The notes under the pieces are model-generated. The model was not told the origin of the DNA and searched no databases. It saw nothing but the letters and a program-made list of their open reading frames with translations. From Mactra quadrangularis (Eukaryota; Mollusca; Bivalvia; Venerida; Mactridae), in the NCBI GenBank assembly GCA_025267735.1, contig CM046297.1, positions 20,734,011 through 20,798,010 on the forward strand: a DNA stretch of 64,000 nt, written 5' to 3'. Shown here piece after piece: positions 10,215 to 23,117 of the stretch (positions within the stretch are counted from its first letter, which is position 1; each line of letters opens with the position of its first letter). The position numbers and the translations under genes were made by a program.

Positions 10215-13200
10215 TTGCATTTCTATATTTAAACTGTATTTGCCCATCATATCTATATTCATGCTATATTTGTTCATCATTCCAAAATTTCTTTATTCTT
10301 ACTATATTTTGTTCATCTTTCCTATATTTCTGTATATTCCTATATTCATGCTATATATTTTGTCCACCATTCCTTTATTTCTATACTCATACTTTATTTT
10401 GTTCATCATTTCAATATTCATTCGATATTTTGTTCACCATTCCTATATTTCTATATTAATACTATAGTTTGTACATCATGCCTATGTTCATAATATTTTT
10501 GCGCTTCATTCCTATATTCATAATTTCATACTTTTTTTTATCTTTCCTATAATTATATATTCATACTATATTTTGTTCATTGTACCTATATTCATGCTAT
10601 ATTTTGTTTATCATTTCTCGATTCATGCTATATTTTGCTCATCAGTCCTATATTTCTATATTCATGCTATATTTAGTTCAATATTTCTATATATTTCTGT
10701 ATACATGCTTTACTTCGTTCATCATGTCCATATTCATACTATATTTTGTTCATAATTTCTATATTTACACTATATTTTGTACATCATGTCTATATTCACA
10801 CTATTTTTGCTCTTCATTTCTATATTCATACTTTATTTTTTATCTTTCCTATATACATCGTACCTATATTCATTAAATATTTAGTTCATTGTACCTATAG
10901 ACATGTTGTTTTGTGTTCATCATTCCTATATTTCTATATTTATACTCAATTGTGTACATCATACCTATATTCATACTATTATTGCCTTCATTCCTATGTT
11001 CATACTTTAAATTTTTATTATTCCTATATTTCTATGTTCATTCTATATTTTGTTCTTTGTACCTGTATTCATGCTATATTTTGTTCATCACTTCTAAATT
11101 CATGTTATATTTTGTTTATCATGTCTTTCTTCATACTTTATTTTGTTTATCATTCCTATATTTCTATTTTCATGCTATATTTTGTTCATCATTCCTATAT
11201 TTCTATATTCATGCTATATTTTGTTCATCGTTCCTATAATTCTATATTTATGTAACATGTATTATGTTTATTTTTTCTAAATTCATGCTTTTTTGTCCAT
11301 TATTCCTTTATTTATATATTCATGCTCTTTTTCGTTTATCATTTCTATATTCATGCTATATTTTGTTCATCATCTTTTATATTCATACTATAATTTGTTC
11401 ATCTTTCCTATATTTCTATATTCATACTCTATCATTTTCATTTATTCTATATTCATACTTTATTTTGTTCATCATTCCTATATTTCTATATTCATACAGT
11501 ACATTATGTTCATTAATTCTATATTCATGCGATATAATGTTCATCATTCCTATATTCATGCTATATTTTGTTCATCATTTTCATATTCATACTTTAATTG
11601 GTCATCTTTCCTACATTTCTGTATTCATACTACATTATTTTCATTAATTCTATATTTATACTTTATTTTGTTCATACTTCCTATATTTCAGAAAATTCTA
11701 TATTCATGCTATATTTTGTTCATCATTCTTAAAAAAATGCTATATTTTTTCATCATTCTGATATTTCTATATTCATACTATATTTTGTTCATCATTCCTA
11801 TATTTCTACATTTATACTATATATTGTCCATCATTTCTAGGTTCAAGCTATATTTTGTTTATCATTCATATATTCATGCTATATTTTGTTTATCACTTAT
11901 TTTACTTATTGTATTTTCATATATATTTTGTTCATCATTCCTATATTTCTATATTCATACTAAATTATGTTCATTATTTCTACATATTCATACTTATTTT
12001 GGTTATCTTTCCTATGTTTCTATATTCATACTGTATATTATGTTCATTATTTATATATTCATGCTTTATTTTGTTCATCATTCCTTTAATTTTATATTAT
12101 TGCTATATTTCGTTGATCATTTCTATATTCATGCTATATTTTGTTCATCATTTCTATATTCATGCGCCATTTTGTTCATCATTTCTATATTCATTCTATA
12201 TGATGTTCACCACTTCTACATTCAAGCTATATTTTTTTCATCATTCCTATATTTCAATATTCATGCTTTTGTTCATTATTCCTATATTCATGCTATACTT
12301 TCTTCATCATCCCTATATTTCTGTATTAATGCAATTTTTTGTTCATCATTTCTATATTCATGCTATTTTCTGTTCATCATTTCTTTATTCATACTTTATT
12401 TTGTTCATCTCTCCTATATTTCTATATTCATACTATATTTTGTTCAATATTTCTTTATTGATACTACATTTTGTTCATATTTCCTATATTTCTATATTAA
12501 TACTGTATATTATGTTCATCATTTCTATATTCATGCTATATTTTGTTCATCATATTTATTTTCATACTATATTTTGTTCATCTTCCCTTTATTTCTATAT
12601 TCATGCCATTTTTTAATCATTTCTATAGTCATGCTATATCTTGTTCATTATTTCTATATTCCAGGCTTATTTTGTTCATCATTATTATTTTCATACTATA
12701 TTTTGTTCATCTTTTCTTTATATTTATATTCATGCCATATTTTGTTAATAATTTATATATTCATACTACATTTTGTTCATCTTTCCTCTATTTCTACATT
12801 CATACAGTATTTATGTTCATTATTTCTATATTCATGCTTTATTTTGTTCATCATTCCTATATTTCTGTAAATTCTTATAGTTATGCTATATTTTATATTT
12901 ATCATTCCTTTTTTCTATATTCATACCATATTTTGTTCATAATTTCTTCATTCATGCTGTTTTTTGTCCATCATTCCTAAAATTCTATATTTATACAATA
13001 TCTTGTACATCATGCCTATATTCATGCTATAATTTGTTCATTATTTCTTTATGTTTCTATATTCATGCTTTATTTCGTTCATCATGTCCATATTCATGCT
13101 ATATTTTGTTCATCATTTCCATTTTCATACTATATCATGTCAATCATTTCTATATTTCTATATTTATACTCAGTTTTATACATAATGTCTATAGTCATAC

Positions 13201-14989
13201 TATTATTGCTCTTCATTCCAATGTTCATACATGAAATTTTTATTATTCCTATATTTCTATATTGATACTATATTTTGTTCATTGTACCTGTATTCATGCT
13301 ATATTTTGTTCATCACTTCTAAATTCATGCTATATTTTGTTTATCATGTCTTTCTTCATACTTTACTGTGTTCATCATTCCTTTATTTCTATATTCATGC
13401 TATATTTTGTTAATCATTTCTATATCCATGCTATACTTTGTTCATCATTACTTTTTTTCTATAGTCATGCTATATTTTGTTCATCTTTCCTATATTTTTA
13501 TATTCATACTATATATAATGTTCAATATTTCCATATTCATGGTTTATTTTTTTCATCATTTCTATATTCATGCTATATTTTGTACATCATTTCTATATTC
13601 ATACTATATTTTGTTCATCTTGCCTTTATTTCTATATTCATGCTATATTTTGTTTATCATTTCTATATTCATACTATATTTTGCTCATCTTTCCTTTATT
13701 TCTATATTCATGCTATATTTTGTTTATTATTTCTATATTCATGCTTTATTTTGTTCATCATTCCTAAATTTTATATTCATGCTATATTTTTTTCATCATT
13801 CCTATATTTCTATCTTCATGCTATATTTTGTTCTCCATTCCTATATTCATGTTATAATTCGTTCATCATTCCTATATTTCCATATTCATGATCTATTTTG
13901 TTTATCATTCCTATATTCAATATTCATGCTATATTTTGTTCATCATTTCTATATTAATGCTATATTTTGTTCATCATTCCTACATTTCTATATCCATGCT
14001 ATATTTTGTTCATCAATCCTATATTTCTATATTCAGGCTACATTTTGAACATGAATTCTATTTCTATATTCATGCTATATTTTGTTCATCATTTCATTAT
14101 TCATACTATATTTTGTTCATCATTTCATTATTCATGCTATATTTTGATTATCATTTCTATATTCATGCTACATTTTGATTATCATTTCTATATTCATACT
14201 TTATTTTGTTAATCGTTCTTATATTTTTATATAAATGTTATATGATGTTCATTTTTTCTATATTCATGCTTCATTTTTTTCATCATTTCTATATTCATGC
14301 TATATACTGTTCATCATTCCTATATCCATACTATATTTTGTTCATCATTACTTTATTCATACTATATATTTTATTCATTATTTCCAAATACATGGTTTAT
14401 TTTGTTCATCAATCCTTTATTTCTATATTCACGCTATATTTTGTCCATCATTTCTATATTCATGCTATATGATGTGTATCATTTCTGTATATTTATGCTA
14501 TATCATGTGCATCATTTCCTCTACTTCTTTAAATTCTTATATTCATGCTATATTTTTTATTTATCATTCCTTTTTTTCTATATTCATACTATATTTTGTT
14601 CATCTTTCCTTTATTTCTATATTCATACAGTATATATGTTCATTATTTCTATATTCATGCTATATTTTGTTCATCTTTCCTCTATTGCTACATTCATACA
14701 GTATTTATGTTCATTATTTATATATTCATACTATATTTTGTTCATCTTTCCTCTATTTCTATATTCATACAGTATCTATGTTCATTATTTCTATATTCAT
14801 GCTTTATTTTGTTCATCATTCCTCTATTTCTGTAAATTCTTATATTCATGCTATATTTTATATTTATCATTCCTTTTTTTCTATATTCATACCATTTTTT
14901 GTTCATAATTTCTTCATTCATGCTGTATTTTGTCCATCATTCTTATAATTCTATATTTATACAATATCTTGTACATCATGCCTATATTC

Positions 14990-17900
14990 ATGCTATAATT
15001 TGTTCATTATTTCTATATGTTTCTATATTCATGCTTTATTTCGTTCATCATGTCCATATTCATGCTATATTTTGTTCATCATTTTCATACTATATCATGT
15101 TAATCATTCCTATATTTCTATATTTAAACTTAATTTTGTACGCAATGTCTATATTCATACTATTATTGCTCTTCATTCCTATGTTCATACATTAAATTTT
15201 TATTATTCCTATATTTCTATATTGATACTATATTTTGTTCATTGTACCTGTATTCATGCTATATTTTGTTCATCACTTCTAAATTCATGCTATATTTTGT
15301 TTATCATGTCTTTCTTCATACTTCATTGTGTTCATCATTCCCATATTTCTATATTCATGCTATGTTTTGTTCATCATTTCTATATCCATGCTATACTTTG
15401 TCCATCATTACTTTTTTTTCTATATTCATGCTATATTTTGTTCATCTTTCCTATATTTCTATATTCATATTGTATATAATGTTCATTATTTCTGTATTCA
15501 TGGTTTATTTCGTTCATCATTTCTATATTCATGCTTTATCTTGTACATCATTTCTATATTCATACTATATTTTGCTCATCTTTCCTTTATTTCTATATGC
15601 ATGTTATATTTTGTTTATTATTTCTATATTCATGCTTTATTTTGTTCATCATTCCTATATTTCTATATTCATGCTATATTTTTTTCATCATTCCTTTATT
15701 TCTATCTTCATGCTTTATTTTGTTCTCCATTCCTATATTCATGCTATAATTTGTTCATCATTCCTATATTTCTATATTCATGCTCTATTTTGTTTATCAT
15801 TCCTATATTCAATATTCATGCTATATTTTGTTCATCATTTCTATATTCATGATATATTTTGTTCATCATTCCTTTACTCTATATTCATGCTTTATTTTGT
15901 TCATCATTCCTATATTCATGCTATATTTTGTTCATGAATTCTATATTTCTATATTCATGCTATGTTTTGTTCATCATTTCATTATTCATGGTATATTTTG
16001 ATTATCATTTCTATATTCATGCTACATTTTGATTATCATTTCTATATTCATCATTTCTATATTCATACTTTATTTTGTTAATACGTTCTTATATATTTAT
16101 ATTAATGTTATATGGTTTTCATTTTTTCTATATTCATGCTTCATTTTGTTCATCATTTCTATATTCATGCTATATTTTGTTCATCATTTCTATATTCATG
16201 CTATATTTTGTTCATCATTCCTATATCCGTACTATATTTTGTTCATCATTTCTTTATTCATACTAAATATTTTATTCATTATTTTCAAATACATGGTTTA
16301 TTTTGTTCATCAATCCTTTATTTCTATATTCATGCTATATTTTGTCCATCATTTCTATATTCATGCTATATGATGTGTATCACTTCTATATTCATGCTAT
16401 ATGATGTGCATCATTTCTATATTCATGCTATATTTTGTTCATCATAATTTTTTTCATACTATATTTTGTTCATCTTTCCTTGATTTCTTTATTCATGCTA
16501 TTTTTTTTAATCATTTCTATATTCATGCTATATCTTGTTCATTATTTCTATATTCCTGGTTTATTTTGTTCATCATTATTATTTTCATACTATATTTTGT
16601 TCATCTTTTTCTTTATGTCTATATTCATGCCATATTTTATTAATCATTTATATAATCATACTACATTTTGTTCATCTTTCCTTTATTTCTATATTCATAC
16701 AGTATATATGTTCATTATTTCTATATTCATACCATATTTTGTTCATAATTTCTTCATTCATGCTGTATTTTGTCCATCATTCTTATAATTCTATATTTAT
16801 ACAATATATTGTAGATCATGCCTATATTCATGCTATAATTTGTTCATTATCTCTATATGTTTCTATATTCATGCTTTATATCGTTCATCATGTCCATATT
16901 CATGCTATATTTTGTTCATCATTTTCATACTATATCATGTTAATCATTCCTATATTTCTATATTTAAACTTAATTTTGTACGCAATGTCTATATTCATAC
17001 TATTATTGCTCTTCATTCCTATGTTCATACATTAAATTTTTATTATTCCTATATTTCTATATTGATACTATATTTTGTTCATTGTACCTGTATTCATGCT
17101 ATATTTTGTTCATCACTTCTAAATTCATGCTATATTTTGTTTATCATGTCTTTCTTCATACTTCATTGTGTTCATCATTCCCATATTTCTATATTCATGC
17201 TATGTTTTGTTCATCATTTCTATATCCATGCTATACTTTGTCCATCATTACTTTTTTTTCTATATTCATGCTATATTTTGTTCATCTTTCCTATATTTCT
17301 ATATTCATATTGTATATAATGTTCATTATTTCTGTATTCATGGTTTATTTCGTTCATCATTTCTATATTCATGCTTTATCTTGTACATTATTTCTATATT
17401 CATACTATATTTTGCTCATCTTTCCTTTATTTCTATATGCATGTTATATTTTGTTTATTATTTCTATATTCATGCTTTATTTTGTTCATCATTCCTATAT
17501 TTCTATATTCATGCTATATTTTTTTCATCATTCCTTTATTTCTATCTTCATGCTTCATTTTGTTCTCCATTCCTATATTCATGCTATAATTTGTTCATCA
17601 TTCCTATATTTCTATATTCATGCTCTATTTTGTTTATCATTCCTATATTCAATATTCATGCTATATTTTGTTCATCATTTCTATATTCATGATATATTTT
17701 GTTCATCATTCCTTTACTCTATATTCATGCTTTATTTTGTTCATCATTCCTATATTCATGCTATATTTTGTTCATGAATTCTATATTTCTATATTCATGC
17801 TATGTTTTGTTCATCATTTCATTATTCATGGTATATTTTGATTATCATTTCTATATTCATGCTACATTTTGATTATCATTTCTATATTCATCATTTCTAT

Positions 17901-20850
17901 ATTCATACTTTATTTTGTTAATACGTTCTTATATATTTATATTAATGTTATATGGTTTTCATTTTTTCTATATTCATGCTTCATTTTGTTCATCATTTCT
18001 ATATTCATGCTATATTTTGTTCATCATTTCTATATTCATGCTATATTTTGTTCATCATTCCTATATCCGTACTATATTTTGTTCATCATTTCTTTATTCA
18101 TACTAAATATTTTATTCATTATTTTCAAATACATGGTTTATTTTGTTCATCAATCCTTTATTTCTATATTCATGCTATATTTTGTCCATCATTTCTATAT
18201 TCATGCTATATGATGTGTATCACTTCTATATTCATGCTATATGATGTGCATCATTTCTATATTCATGCTATATTTTGTTCATCATATTTTTTTTCATACT
18301 ATATTTTGTTCATCTTTCCTTGATTTCTTTATTCATGCTATTTTTTTTAATCATTTCTATATTCATGCTATATCTTGTTCATTATTTCTATATTCCTGGT
18401 TTATTTTGTTCATCATTATTATTTTCATACTATGTTTTGTTCATCTTTTTCTTTATGTCTATATTCATGCCATATTTTATTAATCATTTATATAATCATA
18501 CTACATTTTGTTCATCTTTCCTTTATTTCTATATTCATACAGTATATATGTTCATTATTTCTATATTCATACCATATTTTGTTCATAATTTCTTCATTCA
18601 TGCTGTATTTTGTCCATCATTCTTATAATTCTATATTTATACAATATATTGTAGATCATGCCTATATTCATGCTATAATTTGTTCATTATCTCTATATGT
18701 TTCTATATTCATGCTTTATATCGTTCAACATGTCCATATTCATGCTATATTTTGTTCATCATTTTCATACTATATCATGTTAATCATTCCTATATTTCTA
18801 TATTTAAACTTAATTTTGTACGCAATGTCTATATTCATACTATTATTGCTCTTCATTCCTATGTTCATACATTAAATTTTTATGATTCCTATATTTCTAT
18901 ATTGATACTATATTTTGTTCATTGTACCTGTATTCATGCCATATTTTGTTCATCACTTCTAAATTCATGCTATATTTTGTTTATCATGTCTTTCTTCATA
19001 CTTTATTGTGTTCATCATTCCCATATTTCTATATTCATGCTATGTTTTGTTCATCATTTCTATATCCATGCTATACTTTGTCCATCATTACTTTTTTTTC
19101 TATATTCATGCTATATTTTGTTCATCACTTCTAAATTCATGCTATATTTTGTTTATCATGTCTTTCTTCATACTTTATTGTGTTCATCATTCCCATATTT
19201 CTATATTCATGCTATGTTTTGTTCATCATTTCTATATCCATGCTATACTTTGTCCATCATTACTTTTTTTTCTATATTAATGCTATATTTTGTTTATCTT
19301 TCCTATATTTCTATATTCATATTGTATATAATGTTCATTATTTCTGTATTCATGGTTTATTTCGTTCATCATTTCTATATTCATGCTTTATCTTGTACAT
19401 TATTTCTATATTCATACTATATTTTGCTCATATTTCCTTTATTTCTATATGCATGTTATATTTTGTTTATTATTTCTATATTCATGCTTTATTTTGTTCA
19501 TCATTCCTATATTTCTATATTCATGCTATATTTTTTTCATCATTCCTTTATTTCTATCCTCATGCTATATTTTGTTCTCCATTCCTATATTCATGCTATA
19601 ATTTGTTCATCATTCCTATATTTCTATATTCATGCTCTATTTTGTTTATCATTCCTATATTCAATATTCATGCTATATTTTGTTCATCATTTCTATATTC
19701 ATGCTATATTTTGTTCATCATTCCTTTACTCTATATTCATGCTTTTTTTTGTTCATCATTCCTATATTCATGCTATATTTTGTTCATCATTCCTACATTT
19801 CTATATTCATGCTATATTTTGATCATCAATCCTATATTTCTATATTCATGCTATATTTTGTTCATGAATTCTATATTGCTATATTCATGCTATGTTTTGT
19901 TCATCATTTCATTATTCATGGTATATTTTGATTATCATTTCTATATTCATGCTACATTTTGATTATCATTTCTATATTCATCATTTCTATATTCATACTT
20001 TATTTTGTTAATACGTTCTTATATATTTATATTAATGTTATATGTTGTTCATTTTTTCTATATTCATGCTTCATTTTGTTCATCATTTCTATATTCATGC
20101 TATATTTTGTTCATCATTTCTATATTCATGCTATATTTTGTTCATCATTCCTATATCCGTACTATATTTTGTTCATCATTTCTTTATTCATACTAAATAT
20201 TTTATTCATTATTTTCAAATACATGGTTTATTTTGTTCATCAATCCTTTATTTCTATATTCATGCTATATTTTGTCCATCATTTCTATATTCATGCTATA
20301 TGATGTGTATCACTTCTACATTCATGCTATATGATGTGCATCATTTCTATATTCATGCTATATTTTGTTCATCATAATTTTTTTCATACTATATTTTGTT
20401 CATCTTTCCTTGATTTCTTTATTCATGCTATTTTTTTAATCATTTCTATATTCATGCTATATCTTGTTCATTATTTCTATATTCCTGGTTTATTTTGTTC
20501 ATCATTATTATTTTCATACTATATTTTGTTCATCTTTTTCTTTATGTCTATATTCATGCCATATTTTATTAATCATTTATATAATCATACTACATTTTGT
20601 TCATCTTTCCTTTATTTCTATATTCATACAGTATATATGTTCATTATTTCTATATTAATGCTTTATTTTGTTCATCATTCCTCTATTTCTGTAAATTCTT
20701 ATATTCATGCTATATTTTTTATTTATCATTCCTTTTTTTCTATATTCATACCATATTTTGTTCATAATTTCTTCATTCATGCTGTATTTTGTCCATCATT
20801 CTTATAATTCTAAATTTATACAATATCTTGTACATCATGCCTATATTCAT
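14990..20850. repeat. 1840-bp higher-order repeat within the satellite
   Basis: Landmarks recur at exactly 1840-base spacing: 15000/16840/18680, 15242/17082/18922 and 15328/17168/19008. Copies 1 and 2 are almost identical. The third copy is enlarged, partly by an internal 172-bp duplication (landmarks 19008 and 19180). A fourth, partial copy runs from 20859 to about 22.0 kb, and a more diverged copy precedes the set from about 13.0 kb. Confidence 0.9.
18950..19292. repeat. 172-bp tandem duplication inside the third satellite HOR
   Basis: Two adjacent ~172-bp copies (about 18950-19120 and 19122-19292) containing the CTTCTAAATTCATG and CTTTCTTCATACTTTATTG landmarks. They are present once in HOR copies 1 and 2. 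Confidence 0.8.
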
Positions 20851-22104
20851 GCTATAATTTGTTCATTATTTCTATATGTTTCTATATTCATGCTTTATTT
20901 CGTTCATCATGTCCATATTCATGCTATATTTTGTTCATCATTTTCATACTATATCATGTCAATCATTCCTATATTTCTATATTGATACTATATTTTGTTC
21001 ATTGTACCTGTATTCATGCTATATTTTGTTCATCACTTCTAAATTCATGCTATATTTTGTTTATCATGTCTTTCTTCATACTTTATTGTGTTCATCATTC
21101 CCATATTTCTATATTCATGCTATGTTTTGTTCATCATTTCTATATCCATGCTATACTTTGTCCATCATTACTTTTTTTTCTATATTCATGCTATATTTTG
21201 TTCATCTTTCCTATATTTCTATATTCATATTGTATATAATGTTCATTATTTCTGTATTCATGGTTTATTTTGTTCATCATTTCTATATTCATGCTTTATC
21301 TTGTACATCATTTCTATATTCATACTATATTTTGCTCATCTTCCCTTTATTTCTATATGCATGTTATATTTTGTTTATTATTTCTATATTCATGCTTTAT
21401 TTTGTTCATCATTCCTATATTTCTATATTCATGCTATATTTTTTTCATCATTCCTTTATTTCTATCTTCATGCTATATTTTGTTCTCCATTCCTATATTC
21501 ATGCTATAATTTGTTCATCATTCCTATATTTCTACATTCATGCTCTATTTTGTTTATCATTCCTTTATTCAATATTCATGCTATATTTTGTTCATCATTT
21601 CTATATTCATGCTATATTTTGTTCATCATTCCTTTACTCTATATTCATGCTTTATTTTGTTCATCATTCCTATATTTCTATATTCATGCTATATTTTGTT
21701 CATGAATTCTATATTTCTATATTCATGCTATGTTTTGTTCATCATTTCTATATTCATGCTATATTTTGATTATCATTTCTATATTCATGCTACATTTTGA
21801 TTATCATTTCTATATTCATCATTTCTATATTCATCATTTCTATATTCATACTTTATTTTGTTAATACGTTCTTATATATTTATATTAATGTTATACATGC
21901 TTCATTTTTTCTATATTCATGCTTCATTTTGTTCATCATTTCTATATTCATGCTATATTTTGTTCATCATTTCTATATTCATGCTATATTTTGTTTATCA
22001 TTCCTATAATTCTATATTCATGCTAAATTTTGTTCATCATTTCTATATTCATGCTATATTTTGTTCATCATTCCTATATCCATACTATATTTTGTCCATC
22101 ATTC

Positions 22105-22254
22105 TAATTGCTTATTTTTTTAAATATCAATATTTTGGAATTCAATTATACATATGTATGGAAATTTTAAATTGGATTATCTCCCTTAGATATACTGTTA
22201 GAAGAATTTACCAAGTTATTGACTAATACATTTGGAGGGTACTGTATTAACATA
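22105..22254. other. Unique AT-rich spacer
   Basis: Short unique stretch between the end of the satellite and the right-hand SINE copy. Nothing recognisable. Confidence 0.5.
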
Positions 22255-22455
22255 TTTTGTTTACTTTCCTAGCATGAAGAGCATACATGTTCTTGATGTT
22301 TACTGACTTATATGCTTAAACATTCTTCACTATACAATTTTCAAAACACAACTTCAACAAATCACCTGAGAGCCAGCCAATTAACTCCCACTGAGACTTG
22401 AACTCAGAACTCCTCATGACATAGAGAACGATCACTAGCACAAGGTATTTTGCAT
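22255..22455 (-). mobile_element. tRNA-derived SINE-like element, right flank of satellite
   Basis: Diverged copy of 10010-10214 in the same orientation, with the same T arm and A-box-like sequence at about 22385-22447 and the same ATGCAAAATACC 5' end. Beyond its 5' end the sequence is unique instead of satellite. The two copies therefore form direct repeats around the satellite. Confidence 0.55.
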
Positions 22456-22899
22456 TAAACTAAAAGAGTTTCATGTCGCTGGTCCCAAGTGATATGCAGC
22501 AGCATGCCACACATTGATAAACTTTTACTTCAAAAGAGTTATTAGTTGAAAAGTGAATTTTGATCATAAACTCCATCCAACAGAGCTTGGCTGATACTTA
22601 TTTATGTATGTTGATGGGTAGTGTGTTTGATTTGTATAATAATTATCAGAGAATTTATAACATTCATGGATTACTATTCTAGATTACTACTGTGGTCACT
22701 CCTTGTTTATCCAGACTTGTGACTGGCTTACATGATACAGTTAGATCATTAAAGAACTAACACATCAATATAAGGTCAAGTTACCCACATAAAGCAATAG
22801 TCAGTGCAACTCGGGGTGGGTGAGTAGAGGTGGGGCTTATCTTAACTCTAACTCTTAAGTCGCACCGTTTTGACATACGACGTATACACTAAACATAGT
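22456..22899. other. Unique sequence, nothing recognised
   Basis: No repeat, exon or RNA gene is supported between the right SINE copy and the CpG-containing block at 22.9 kb. Confidence 0.4.
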
Positions 22900-23090
22900 G
22901 ACGAAACACTATGGATGATGTATACGCGTGCATACATATCCTTTGCAACCAAGGCAAATCACAACTGACCCCGACGGATGCATTGGGTACGGACTCCGTT
23001 AGGAGTAGGACCTCAAGCAAGAGCGCTGCGACCATTGCCGTAACCTGTGGTCTTATCTCAAGCCGGAGTGTATGCATTTTTCATATGCAA
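22900..23090. other. GC-richer CpG-containing block, possible exon remnant
   Basis: Against an AT-rich background this ~190-bp block is markedly GC-richer, with many CpG (ACGCGTG, CCCCGACGG, AAGAGCGCTGCGACC). It is open on plus (22911-23249, Ser/Thr-rich) and on minus (22889-23077, Leu-rich), so frame gives no verdict. Weak splice-like sites exist on minus (CCACAG before GTTACGG). It could be an exon, a promoter fragment or a transposon piece; I cannot choose. Confidence 0.25.
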
Positions 23091-23117
23091 ACTAAAACTA
23101 AGAGACATGGAATATTA

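Larger units (their letters stand above)
10215..22104. repeat. 11.9-kb satellite, ~31-bp monomer
   Basis: The monomer TTCTATATTCATGCTATATT plus TTGTTCATCAT (31 bp, with 37-38-bp variants carrying an extra CCTATA-type insert) fills this interval without interruption. Because 31 is not a multiple of three and stops are rare, all three plus frames give long artefactual ORFs of the HAIFCSSFLYFYI type, including a 525-codon one at 11293-12870. None is a gene. The left part (10.2-13.0 kb) is more diverged; from about 13.0 kb the monomers are ordered into higher-order repeats. Confidence 0.97.

Noticed and set aside
11293..12870. 525-codon plus-strand ORF
   Set aside because: Translation of the 31-bp satellite; the same hydrophobic period appears in all plus frames.
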